DNA from: Dongia mobilis
GTDB taxonomy: Bacteria; Pseudomonadota; Alphaproteobacteria; Dongiales; Dongiaceae
DNA: 39,490 bases
Direction of reading: 5' to 3'
Assembly: GCF_945906275.1 (NCBI RefSeq)
Contig: NZ_CAMDRA010000013.1
Location: forward strand, 1 to 39,490
Part shown: piece by piece, positions 33,083 through 39,490 of the stretch
Numbering within the stretch: position 1 is the first letter of the stretch
How the letters are laid out: each line of letters opens with the position of its first letter
Translations under genes and position numbers: made by a program
The notes under the pieces: generated by a model
What the model was told of the DNA's origin: nothing
What the model saw: only the letters and a program-made list of their open reading frames with translations
Databases searched by the model: none

Positions 33083-34549
33083 ATGCTGCGGACTGGTGAA
33101 CAGTATCGCGACAGTCTCAAGGACGGTCGCAATGTCTGGATCGACGGTGAGAAGGTGAAGGATGTGGCGACGCATCCGGCCTTCAAGCCGATCGTCGACA
33201 TCCGCGCCCGGATCTATGACATGGCGCATGAGGCCAAGACCAAGGGGGTCATGGCCTATCGCGACGCGACATCGGGCGAGGAAAACTGCATCGGCTACAA
33301 GCTGCCACATACCCAGGAAGACTGGCACGCCAAGCGCCGCGCCATCGACACGGTCATGCATGACATCAAGGGCTATGCCGTCCGCGTTGGCGACGAGACG
33401 GTTGGCGAGATGTGGTCGCTCTATGACGGGCGCGATGTGCTGAACGAGGTCGACCCGCAATTCTCCAAGAACATCGAGCATCATATCCAGCATGTGCTGC
33501 AATCGGATATCTTCCACGTCTCGGCCAACACCGATCCGAAGGGCGACCGATCGAAGCGGCCGCAGGACCAGGATCCCGACATGCTGCTGCATCTGGTCAG
33601 GGAGACCGATGCCGGTATCATCGTGCGCGGCGCCAAATACGAAACCGCGGCAGCCTATGCCAACCAGGCCTTTGTGAAGCCCACCATCGCCAATTGGGGC
33701 GATGACAAGCTCAGCGATCATGCGCTGGGATTCATTTGTGACATGGGTTCACCGGGGTTGAAGCATATCTGCCGATCCGGCTTCACCGGCCGGGCACCGG
33801 CGGACGATTACCCGCTCTCAAACCGCGCCGACGAGGTCGACACGCTGCTGATTTTCGACGACGTCTTTGTGCCTTGGGAGAACGTGCTGTTTCATCGCCA
33901 CACCCGGGCCGCTGCCTATATTCGCGGCACGCTGCATCGCTACAGTGCCTATCCCTTTACCATGCGTCTTCTCTATATTGCGGACATGATGCTGGGGACG
34001 GCGGCGTTCAACGCTAAGCAGACCGGCCTCGACGCCCAGCCGGCGGTGCGCGAAAAGCTCGCTTTGCTGATCCAGTATCGCGAGATGATCAACGCCCATC
34101 TTACCGCGGCGATCACCATGGCCCTGCCCAGCCCGGGCGGCCTACTGATGCCGAACCCGTCGCTGCTCTATACTGGGCGGCATGCGGCGATCAACCAGCT
34201 GCCGGCGATGATGCAACTGGCGCGCGAATTGTGCGGTGGGCAGATCTGCGTCACTCCGAGCAAAGCGACCTTCGACAATCCGGACATCAAGCCCTGGATG
34301 GACAAGTACTATACAGTCAACGAATTCTGGCAGGCGGATGATCGCCGCAAGCTGCTGGCCTTTGCGCGCGATCTCCTCAATTCCGACCGTGCGGGGCATA
34401 TGGTGACGTTCGAGCTGTTCGCCCAATCACCGCCCTTTGCACATCTCAATCATATCTATATGAATTTCGACATGTCGAACGCACTTGATTATGTGAAAGA
34501 CTGCGCCGGCCTATCCGACCGCGTCATGGACCAGTGGAAGAAGAAGTAA
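33083..34549 (+). CDS. HpaB-type flavin-dependent monooxygenase
   Basis: A 488-residue protein of the 4-hydroxyphenylacetate 3-hydroxylase family (acyl-CoA dehydrogenase-like fold). Family segments are MLRTGEQYRDSLKDGRNVWI at the N-terminus, the substrate/FAD region around IVRGAKYETAAAYANQAFV, VDTLLIFDDVFVPWENVLFH, and LARELCGGQICVTPS in the C-terminal domain. Such enzymes hydroxylate aromatic or N-heterocyclic substrates using reduced FAD from a separate reductase; no reductase gene is in the window. Its neighbours (RidA-like, DUF1028, LysR, DMT transporter) do not match the hpa aromatic cluster, so 4-hydroxyphenylacetate itself is unlikely. It begins a three-gene operon with short gaps (4 and 14 bases). 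Confidence 0.88.
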   Translation: MLRTGEQYRDSLKDGRNVWIDGEKVKDVATHPAFKPIVDIRARIYDMAHEAKTKGVMAYRDATSGEENCIGYKLPHTQEDWHAKRRAIDTVMHDIKGYAVRVGDETVGEMWSLYDGRDVLNEVDPQFSKNIEHHIQHVLQSDIFHVSANTDPKGDRSKRPQDQDPDMLLHLVRETDAGIIVRGAKYETAAAYANQAFVKPTIANWGDDKLSDHALGFICDMGSPGLKHICRSGFTGRAPADDYPLSNRADEVDTLLIFDDVFVPWENVLFHRHTRAAAYIRGTLHRYSAYPFTMRLLYIADMMLGTAAFNAKQTGLDAQPAVREKLALLIQYREMINAHLTAAITMALPSPGGLLMPNPSLLYTGRHAAINQLPAMMQLARELCGGQICVTPSKATFDNPDIKPWMDKYYTVNEFWQADDRRKLLAFARDLLNSDRAGHMVTFELFAQSPPFAHLNHIYMNFDMSNALDYVKDCAGLSDRVMDQWKKK

Positions 34550-34553
34550 GACA

Positions 34554-35081
34554 ATGACTTATAGCCACGTACGTTTGCGCAAGTTCAACACCAAGAAGAC
34601 CTATCCGGAACAGACCCTCGACAACGATCTCTCGATGTCGGTCCGGGCCGGCAACACCATCTTCCTGCGCGGCCAGGTCGGCCAGGCCCTTGATGGCTCG
34701 ATGGTCGGCGTCGGGGATGCGGCGGCCCAGTCCGAGCAGGCGATGCGCAACGTCAAGCAGTTGCTGGAAGAGCAAGGCGGGAAACTCGCTGATATCTGCA
34801 AGATCGTCGTCTATATCACCGACCCCCGCTACCGCGAGACCGTCTACAAGGTGGTCGGCAAATGGCTGAAGGGGGTCTATCCGGTCTCGACCGGCCTCGT
34901 GGTCCAGGGGCTGGCGCGGCCGGAATGGGTCATGGAAATCGACGCCTATGCGGTGATCCCGGAAAGTCGTATGAAGAAACTGGAAGAGCCGCCCGCTTCC
35001 TTGCAGTGGAAGGACACCGCCGACAAGGCGGACCGCGCTAAAAAAGCCACGAAGAAAAGGGCGGCCCGCAAAACCAGATAG
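34554..35081 (+). CDS. RidA/YjgF-family protein lacking the usual arginine
   Basis: A 175-residue protein: a RidA domain at about 1-140 with GNTIFLRGQVG, KQLLEEQGGKLADICKIVVY, ITDPRYRE, and WVMEIDAYAVIP, then a Lys/Arg-rich tail (DRAKKATKKRAARKTR). Archetypal RidA has a PAR motif whose Arg binds the carboxylate of 2-imino acids; here the equal position reads YPVSTGLVV, so Arg is absent. It therefore belongs to a different Rid subgroup and may hydrolyse another imine, enamine or carbamate. It begins four bases after the monooxygenase, so they are co-transcribed and probably act in sequence. The tail may bind nucleic acid or membrane, or be mere extension. Confidence 0.85.
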   Translation: MTYSHVRLRKFNTKKTYPEQTLDNDLSMSVRAGNTIFLRGQVGQALDGSMVGVGDAAAQSEQAMRNVKQLLEEQGGKLADICKIVVYITDPRYRETVYKVVGKWLKGVYPVSTGLVVQGLARPEWVMEIDAYAVIPESRMKKLEEPPASLQWKDTADKADRAKKATKKRAARKTR

Positions 35082-35095
35082 GGATCGGGCCCCAG

Positions 35096-35785
35096 ATGAC
35101 CTTCTCGCTTGTCGGCCGCTGCGCCGAAACCGGTATGTTCGGCGTCGCGATCACGACCTCGTCGATCGCGGTCGCCTCGCGCTGTCCCTGGGCGCGCGCC
35201 GGGGTGGGGGCGGTCGCCACTCAGAATGTGACGGATCCGCGCCTTGGCAATCAGGGCCTAGATCTGATGGCCAGGGGCATGAGTGCCCCTGAGGCCATGA
35301 ATGCGCTGATGAAAGCAGCACCCCATCCGGAGCATCGTCAGGTGACGATGATCGATGCCAAGGGGCACACGGCGCACTGGTCGGGGGCGAAGACGCTTGG
35401 CACCAACAATGTGGCGCCGGGCGAGGATTGCATCGCCGCCGGCAATCTGCTGCAGAACCCGGATGTGCCCGCCGCGATGGCGCGGGCCTTCGCGCAATCG
35501 AAGGGGCGGCATCTCGCCGATCGGCTGCTGCTGGGGCTCGAAGCCGGAATCGTCGCCGGCGGCGAGATGGGACCGGTGCATTCGGCTGGGCTCCTGGTGG
35601 TGCATGAGCAAAGCTGGCCTCTGGTCGACCTCCGCATCGATTGGAGTGACGATAGTCCGATCCGGCCGCTGAAGCGCTTGTGGGAGGATTTCCAACCGCA
35701 GATGAACGCCTATATCACCCGCGCGCTCGATCCTAACGCGGCACCTTCTTATGGCGTGCCTGGCGATATGCCGGAAGAAAAATAG
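35096..35785 (+). CDS. DUF1028 family protein (Ntn-hydrolase-like)
   Basis: A 229-residue protein with the DUF1028 marks TFSLVGRCAETGMFGVAITT, VGAVATQNVTDPRLGNQGLD, and an EAGIVAGGEMGPVHSAGLLV section. DUF1028 proteins are thought to have an Ntn-hydrolase fold and so could cleave an amide, though activity is little studied. It lies 14 bases after the RidA-like gene with GGGATCGGG-type purine sequence in between. The combination oxygenation, imine handling and amide hydrolysis would fit breakdown of a nitrogen compound. The stop is two bases before a convergent transporter gene. Confidence 0.87.
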   Translation: MTFSLVGRCAETGMFGVAITTSSIAVASRCPWARAGVGAVATQNVTDPRLGNQGLDLMARGMSAPEAMNALMKAAPHPEHRQVTMIDAKGHTAHWSGAKTLGTNNVAPGEDCIAAGNLLQNPDVPAAMARAFAQSKGRHLADRLLLGLEAGIVAGGEMGPVHSAGLLVVHEQSWPLVDLRIDWSDDSPIRPLKRLWEDFQPQMNAYITRALDPNAAPSYGVPGDMPEEK

Positions 35786-35787
35786 GC

Positions 35788-36705
35788 CTATTCCTTCGCC
35801 GAGTCTCGTCCGGATCTCAGCACGTATAGACAGCAGGTGACGACGATGGCGGAACCGGCCAGCATCATCGGCGTCGGCAGGTCGCCCCAGACGAGGGCGC
35901 CGAGCAGGACGGCCCAAACCAGGCCGGTGTAATCCAGCGGCGCCAGCATCGAAACCTGGCCATAGCGGAATGCCTGGTTGAGGCAGAACTGGCCCGCCGT
36001 TCCGGCAATGCCCACCGTCAGGAACAGCAAAGCATCGTGGAAGTCAGGTGTGCGCCAGAACCAGAACATGGCGATGCCGAGGACGATCACCACCGTCATG
36101 CCGTAATAGAACAGGATCGTGTGCGTCGCCTCCGACGAGGAAAGCTGGCGCGACGAGACCAGGGTGAAGGCCCAGAACACCGCGGAGACCAGGGCCGAGA
36201 CGGAACCCCATTCGATCATGTCGCCTTCCGGCCGCATGATGAGCAGGATGCCGACAAAGCCGGCACCAACCGCAACCCAGCGGCTGAACGAGACCTTTTC
36301 GCCCAGCAGCGGGATCGACAGCACCGTCATGAAGATCGGTGTCGCGAGGCCGATCGAGACGGCGTTGGGCAGCGGGATGAGCTGCAGCGCCACATAAAAG
36401 GTCAGCATGGTGATGAGATTGCAGATCGATCGCCACAAATGTCCTGGCAGGCGCCGCGTGCGCAGGCTGCCCAGCCCTGAAGGCGACATCCGCGCCATGG
36501 CGAGCGCGATAAAGAAGCAGATCGCATAGCGCAGAAAGGCGATCTGCGTGATGTGATAGCCTTGGTCATGGGCCAGCCATTTGACCACGCCATCCATGCC
36601 GACCAGCAGCAGCGACGAGGCCAGCATGTAGGCAACAGCGAGTCGCGGCCGGTTGCGCAGCCCTTGGACAGGAGATTCGCTGGGATTGGCGGGAGGTTGA
36701 GCCAC
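35788..36705 (-). CDS. DMT/EamA-family transporter
   Basis: A 305-residue membrane protein with about ten hydrophobic segments in two EamA repeats (AVSIGLATPIFMTVLSIPLL and LDYTGLVWAVLLGALVW). The overall plan and LDYTGLVWAV motif resemble the transporter at 982-1869 (EYTALVWAVILGYLIW), so the two are paralogues. The start is GTG at 36705; the ribosome site is weak. It is convergent with the DUF1028 gene at a two-base gap, so it is not in that operon, but could export or import a compound of the same route. Substrate unknown. Confidence 0.87.
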   Translation of the reverse strand: MAQPPANPSESPVQGLRNRPRLAVAYMLASSLLLVGMDGVVKWLAHDQGYHITQIAFLRYAICFFIALAMARMSPSGLGSLRTRRLPGHLWRSICNLITMLTFYVALQLIPLPNAVSIGLATPIFMTVLSIPLLGEKVSFSRWVAVGAGFVGILLIMRPEGDMIEWGSVSALVSAVFWAFTLVSSRQLSSSEATHTILFYYGMTVVIVLGIAMFWFWRTPDFHDALLFLTVGIAGTAGQFCLNQAFRYGQVSMLAPLDYTGLVWAVLLGALVWGDLPTPMMLAGSAIVVTCCLYVLRSGRDSAKE

Positions 36706-36784
36706 GTTGCCCGAAATGGGGTGAGGGGGTAGAGTGCGGACCGATTATGGCGGCTTCGCCGCACCCTGGCTATGGCTTTGAATT

Positions 36785-38851
36785 ATGGCGCCTTTTGATA
36801 TCGTCCCGTCGGCCTGTCCGCATGATTGCCCATCGACCTGCGCGCTGGAGGTTGAGCGGATCTCGCCGACCCGGATCGGGCGTATTCATGGGGCCAAGGC
36901 CAACACCTACACTGCCGGCGTCATCTGCGCCAAGGTCGCGCGCTACGCCGAGCGGCAGCATCACCCCGACCGGCTCGATGTACCGCTGCGGCGCGTGGGG
37001 GCGAAGGGCGTCGGCCGCGCGGCGTTTGTGCCGATCACCTGGGAACAGGCGCTGGATGAAATCGCGGAACAGTTCCAGCGCGCAGCACAGCGCCACGGGC
37101 CGGAAGCGGTTTACCCTTACTATTATGCCGGCACGATGGGGCTGGTGCAGCGTGATGGTATCTATCGCCTGACCCATGAGATGAAATATTCGCGGCAGAA
37201 GAGCACCATCTGTGTTTCGCTGTCGGATGCTGGCTGGCAGGCGGGTGTCGGTGTGATGCGTGGTGTTGATTCGCGCGAACTGGCCGAGAGCGATCTCATC
37301 GTCGTGTGGGGTGGCAATCCGGTGGCGACCCAGGTCAATGTGATGACCCATGTCGCCCGCGCCCGGAAGACACGCGGTGCCAAGCTGGTGGTGGTCGATC
37401 CCTACCGTACCGGTACGGCGGAAGCTGCCGACCTGCATCTGATACTGCGCCCCGGCACCGATGCGGCGCTGGCGGTCGCCGTCATGCATGTGCTGTTCGC
37501 GGAGGGTCTTGCCGACCGGGACTACATGGCGCGTCATGCCGACGCGCCCGAGGAACTGGAACGCCATGTGGTCGGCCGGACGCCGGAATGGGCGGCTGAG
37601 ATTACCGGTGTGCCGGCAGAGACCATCCGCGAGTTCGCGCGGCTTTATGGTCGCACGAAGAAGAGCTTCATCCGTGTCGGTTACGGCTTCTCACGCAGCC
37701 GCAATGGTGCCGTCAGCCTGCATGCCGTATCCTGCCTGCCGACGGTAACCGGCGCCTGGGCGGAGAAAGGCGGCGGGGCACATTATTCCAACCGCACCAT
37801 CTATCACATCGACAACCGGCTGATCATGGGGCTGGACCTCAAGGACAACAGCGTGCGTGAGCTCGACCAGTCGCGTCTTGGCGCGGTGCTCACCGGCAAC
37901 AAGCAGGATCTCGGCGACGGGCCGCCGGTCACGGCGATGATCATCCAGAACACAAACCCGATGAATGTCTGCCCCAACACAAAACTGGTACAGCAGGGTT
38001 TCGCGCGCGACGATCTCTTCACCGCCGTCCATGAACAGTTCATGACCGAGACCGCGGCGATGGCGGATATCGTTCTGCCGGCGACGACCTTTCTGGAGCA
38101 TGACGACATCTATCGCGCCAGCGGGCACACCCATCTGCAGGTGACGCGGAAGGTGGTCGAACCTCACGCCGAAGCGCGGCCAAATCATTTTGTGATCTCG
38201 GAACTGGCAAAGCGCCTGGGCTGCCGGCACAAGGGATTCGCGATGTCTGCGTGGGAGATCATCGACGAGACGCTGAAACTCTCCGGGCATAAGGATGCGC
38301 AGTCGCTCTATGACGCGCGCTGGGAAGATTGCGCGCTCGATTTCGAGACGACGCATTTCCTCAACGGATTTGGCCATCCCGACGGCAAGTTCCGCTTCAA
38401 ACCGGATTGGGCCGCAATCGGGCCGGATATCGACGGTTTGCCGCCTCTGCCGGATTACGCACCGATCGTCGATCTTGCCAGTGCCGAGCATCCCTTGCGG
38501 TTGGTGACGGCGCCGGCACGGCAATTTCTCAATTCGACCTTCACCATGACGCCGACCTCGCGCCAGCGCGAAGAGCGGCCGACCATCCTGCTGCACCCGG
38601 AGGACGCCAAGCGGTTTGGCATCGCTGATGGCGGCGAAGTCGATGTCGGCAACAAACTCGGTGTGATCGGTCTGCATGCGAAATATTTCGATGGCTTGCT
38701 GCCGGGTGTGGTGGTGATCGAGAGCCTGTGGGGCAATGCCGATTTCCGCGGCGGTCTCGGCGTCAATGCGCTGGTGAGCGACGTGGCCGGTAAGCCAGAT
38801 GGTGGCGCCGTTTTCCATGACACAGCGGTCTGGGTCAGGCCGGCAGCATAA
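36785..38851 (+). CDS. Molybdopterin-dependent oxidoreductase with 4Fe-4S cluster
   Basis: A 688-residue bis-MGD oxidoreductase of the DMSO-reductase family. The N-terminus has the iron-sulfur motif ACPHDCPSTC with a fourth Cys in VICAKVARY; molybdopterin regions include VWGGNPVATQVNVMTHVARA, IIQNTNPMNVCPNTKLVQQG and ADIVLPATTFLEHDDIYRAS; the last 120 residues form the MGD-binding beta-barrel domain (RPTILLHPEDAKRFGIADGG). There is no Tat signal, so it is cytoplasmic. The Mo ligand residue I cannot assign with confidence. Its reaction is unknown; COG0243 members of this size often act on small organic substrates. The next gene, mipZ, begins three bases after its stop. Confidence 0.9.
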   Translation: MAPFDIVPSACPHDCPSTCALEVERISPTRIGRIHGAKANTYTAGVICAKVARYAERQHHPDRLDVPLRRVGAKGVGRAAFVPITWEQALDEIAEQFQRAAQRHGPEAVYPYYYAGTMGLVQRDGIYRLTHEMKYSRQKSTICVSLSDAGWQAGVGVMRGVDSRELAESDLIVVWGGNPVATQVNVMTHVARARKTRGAKLVVVDPYRTGTAEAADLHLILRPGTDAALAVAVMHVLFAEGLADRDYMARHADAPEELERHVVGRTPEWAAEITGVPAETIREFARLYGRTKKSFIRVGYGFSRSRNGAVSLHAVSCLPTVTGAWAEKGGGAHYSNRTIYHIDNRLIMGLDLKDNSVRELDQSRLGAVLTGNKQDLGDGPPVTAMIIQNTNPMNVCPNTKLVQQGFARDDLFTAVHEQFMTETAAMADIVLPATTFLEHDDIYRASGHTHLQVTRKVVEPHAEARPNHFVISELAKRLGCRHKGFAMSAWEIIDETLKLSGHKDAQSLYDARWEDCALDFETTHFLNGFGHPDGKFRFKPDWAAIGPDIDGLPPLPDYAPIVDLASAEHPLRLVTAPARQFLNSTFTMTPTSRQREERPTILLHPEDAKRFGIADGGEVDVGNKLGVIGLHAKYFDGLLPGVVVIESLWGNADFRGGLGVNALVSDVAGKPDGGAVFHDTAVWVRPAA

Positions 38852-38854
38852 CAA

Positions 38855-39490
38855 ATGGCAAAATCCGGCCCGCATATCATCGTTCTGGGCAACGAAAAGG
38901 GCGGCTCCGGCAAGTCGACGACGGCCATGCATCTCATCGTCGCCTTGTTGGCGGCAGGCAAGAAGGTGGGGTCGGTCGATCTGGATGCACGCCAGGGATC
39001 GCTCACGCGCTATGTCGAGAACCGGCGCAAATCGGCGGAGGGCATGCTGACGCCCTTGCCGATGCCCGAGCATATCCCGATCAACCAGAGCAAGGCCGAT
39101 AGCCGCGACACTGCGACGCGAGAGGATGAGGCCAACCTTGCCGAGGCGCTGCAGGGCCTGTCCGGCAATGACTTCATCGTCATCGACACGCCGGGCAGCG
39201 ACAGTGCGCTGTCGCGCGCTGCCCATATCCGCGCCGATACGCTGATCTCGCCCCTCAATGACAGCTTCCTCGACCTTGATCTCTTCGGCCGCATCGAGGA
39301 TGAAGGCGCCACCATCCGCCGCCCCAGCGTCTATGCCGAGACTGTGTGGGAGCAAAGAAAGCGCCGTGCCATGGCAGGTGGCAGGCCGATCGACTGGGTG
39401 GTGATGCGCAACCGGCTCTCCAGCCTCGATGCCCGCAACAAGCGCGATATCGGCAAGTTGCTGGAGCAATTGTCGAAGCGCATCGGTTTC
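38855..39490 (+). CDS. mipZ: Division-plane positioning ATPase MipZ, N-terminal part (cut by window edge)
   Basis: 212 residues are visible with no stop. MAKSGPHIIVLGNEKGGSGK contains the deviant Walker A of ParA-type ATPases (KGGSGKST), DARQGSLTRYVENR and VIDTPGSDS (Walker B) follow. These match MipZ, the alphaproteobacterial relative of ParA that forms a bipolar gradient and blocks FtsZ assembly away from midcell. The start codon is three bases after the stop of the molybdenum enzyme gene and no strong ribosome site is seen inside that coding end, so mipZ may be read through from upstream or have an internal promoter. It is the strongest class marker here for Alphaproteobacteria. Confidence 0.93.
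   Translation, partial: MAKSGPHIIVLGNEKGGSGKSTTAMHLIVALLAAGKKVGSVDLDARQGSLTRYVENRRKSAEGMLTPLPMPEHIPINQSKADSRDTATREDEANLAEALQGLSGNDFIVIDTPGSDSALSRAAHIRADTLISPLNDSFLDLDLFGRIEDEGATIRRPSVYAETVWEQRKRRAMAGGRPIDWVVMRNRLSSLDARNKRDIGKLLEQLSKRIGF

Noticed and set aside
37691-39469. 592-codon minus-strand frame over the molybdenum enzyme and mipZ
   Set aside because: It crosses two recognised plus-strand genes and has no motif of its own.

Overview
The window reads as chromosomal DNA of a GC-rich alphaproteobacterium, probably in or near the Rhodospirillales. The supporting evidence is a MipZ division-site ATPase at the right edge, a SAM-II riboswitch in front of metZ, several genes of the ethylmalonyl-CoA (EMC) pathway, a clan AA retropepsin-like membrane protein, and a GTCATCCCCGGGCTTGACCC-type palindromic repeat. 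The placement is inference. I see no tRNA, rRNA, CRISPR array, insertion sequence or phage gene.

Left part (1-10.6 kb): a truncated iron-type alcohol dehydrogenase, a DUF6434/DMT-transporter pair, a GFA-family protein, a large flavin/iron-sulfur enzyme of the trimethylamine-dehydrogenase family, a small membrane-anchored orphan, the coupled EMC genes ccr-mcd, and a non-pyrrolysine MttB-type methyltransferase. The amine dehydrogenase and MttB-type promoters share a TTGAA-N6-TTCAA inverted repeat, which suggests one regulator for methylated-amine use.

Middle (10.6-22.6 kb): a secreted orphan, a DUF898/M48-protease operon, metZ under a SAM-II riboswitch followed by an intrinsic terminator, a second GFA protein, another secreted orphan, then ecm (ethylmalonyl-CoA mutase) overlapping bluB (synthesis of the lower ligand of B12), a retropepsin-like protease and a von Willebrand lipoprotein. 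ccr, mcd and ecm give three consecutive EMC enzyme activities apart from the epimerase. bluB supplies the cofactor base that the mutase (and possibly the corrinoid partner of the MttB-type enzyme) would use.

Right part (22.6-39.5 kb): a three-gene minus-strand set (GlpA-like flavoprotein with BFD iron-sulfur tail, second FAD oxidoreductase, glycerol-kinase-like FGGY kinase); an aldehyde dehydrogenase and a glutamine-synthetase-family ligase downstream of a tandem glycine riboswitch; an APC permease with its own terminator; a LysR regulator divergent from an HpaB-type monooxygenase - RidA-like - DUF1028 operon that looks like an uncharacterised catabolic module; a DMT exporter; a molybdopterin oxidoreductase; and the start of mipZ.

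The most unusual points are the glycine riboswitch controlling a glutamine-synthetase-like gene, the HpaB/RidA/DUF1028 cassette whose RidA lacks the usual arginine, the shared operators of the two methylamine-type genes, and the ecm-bluB translational coupling. All assignments come from reading the sequence and from remembered family features; no database search was run.
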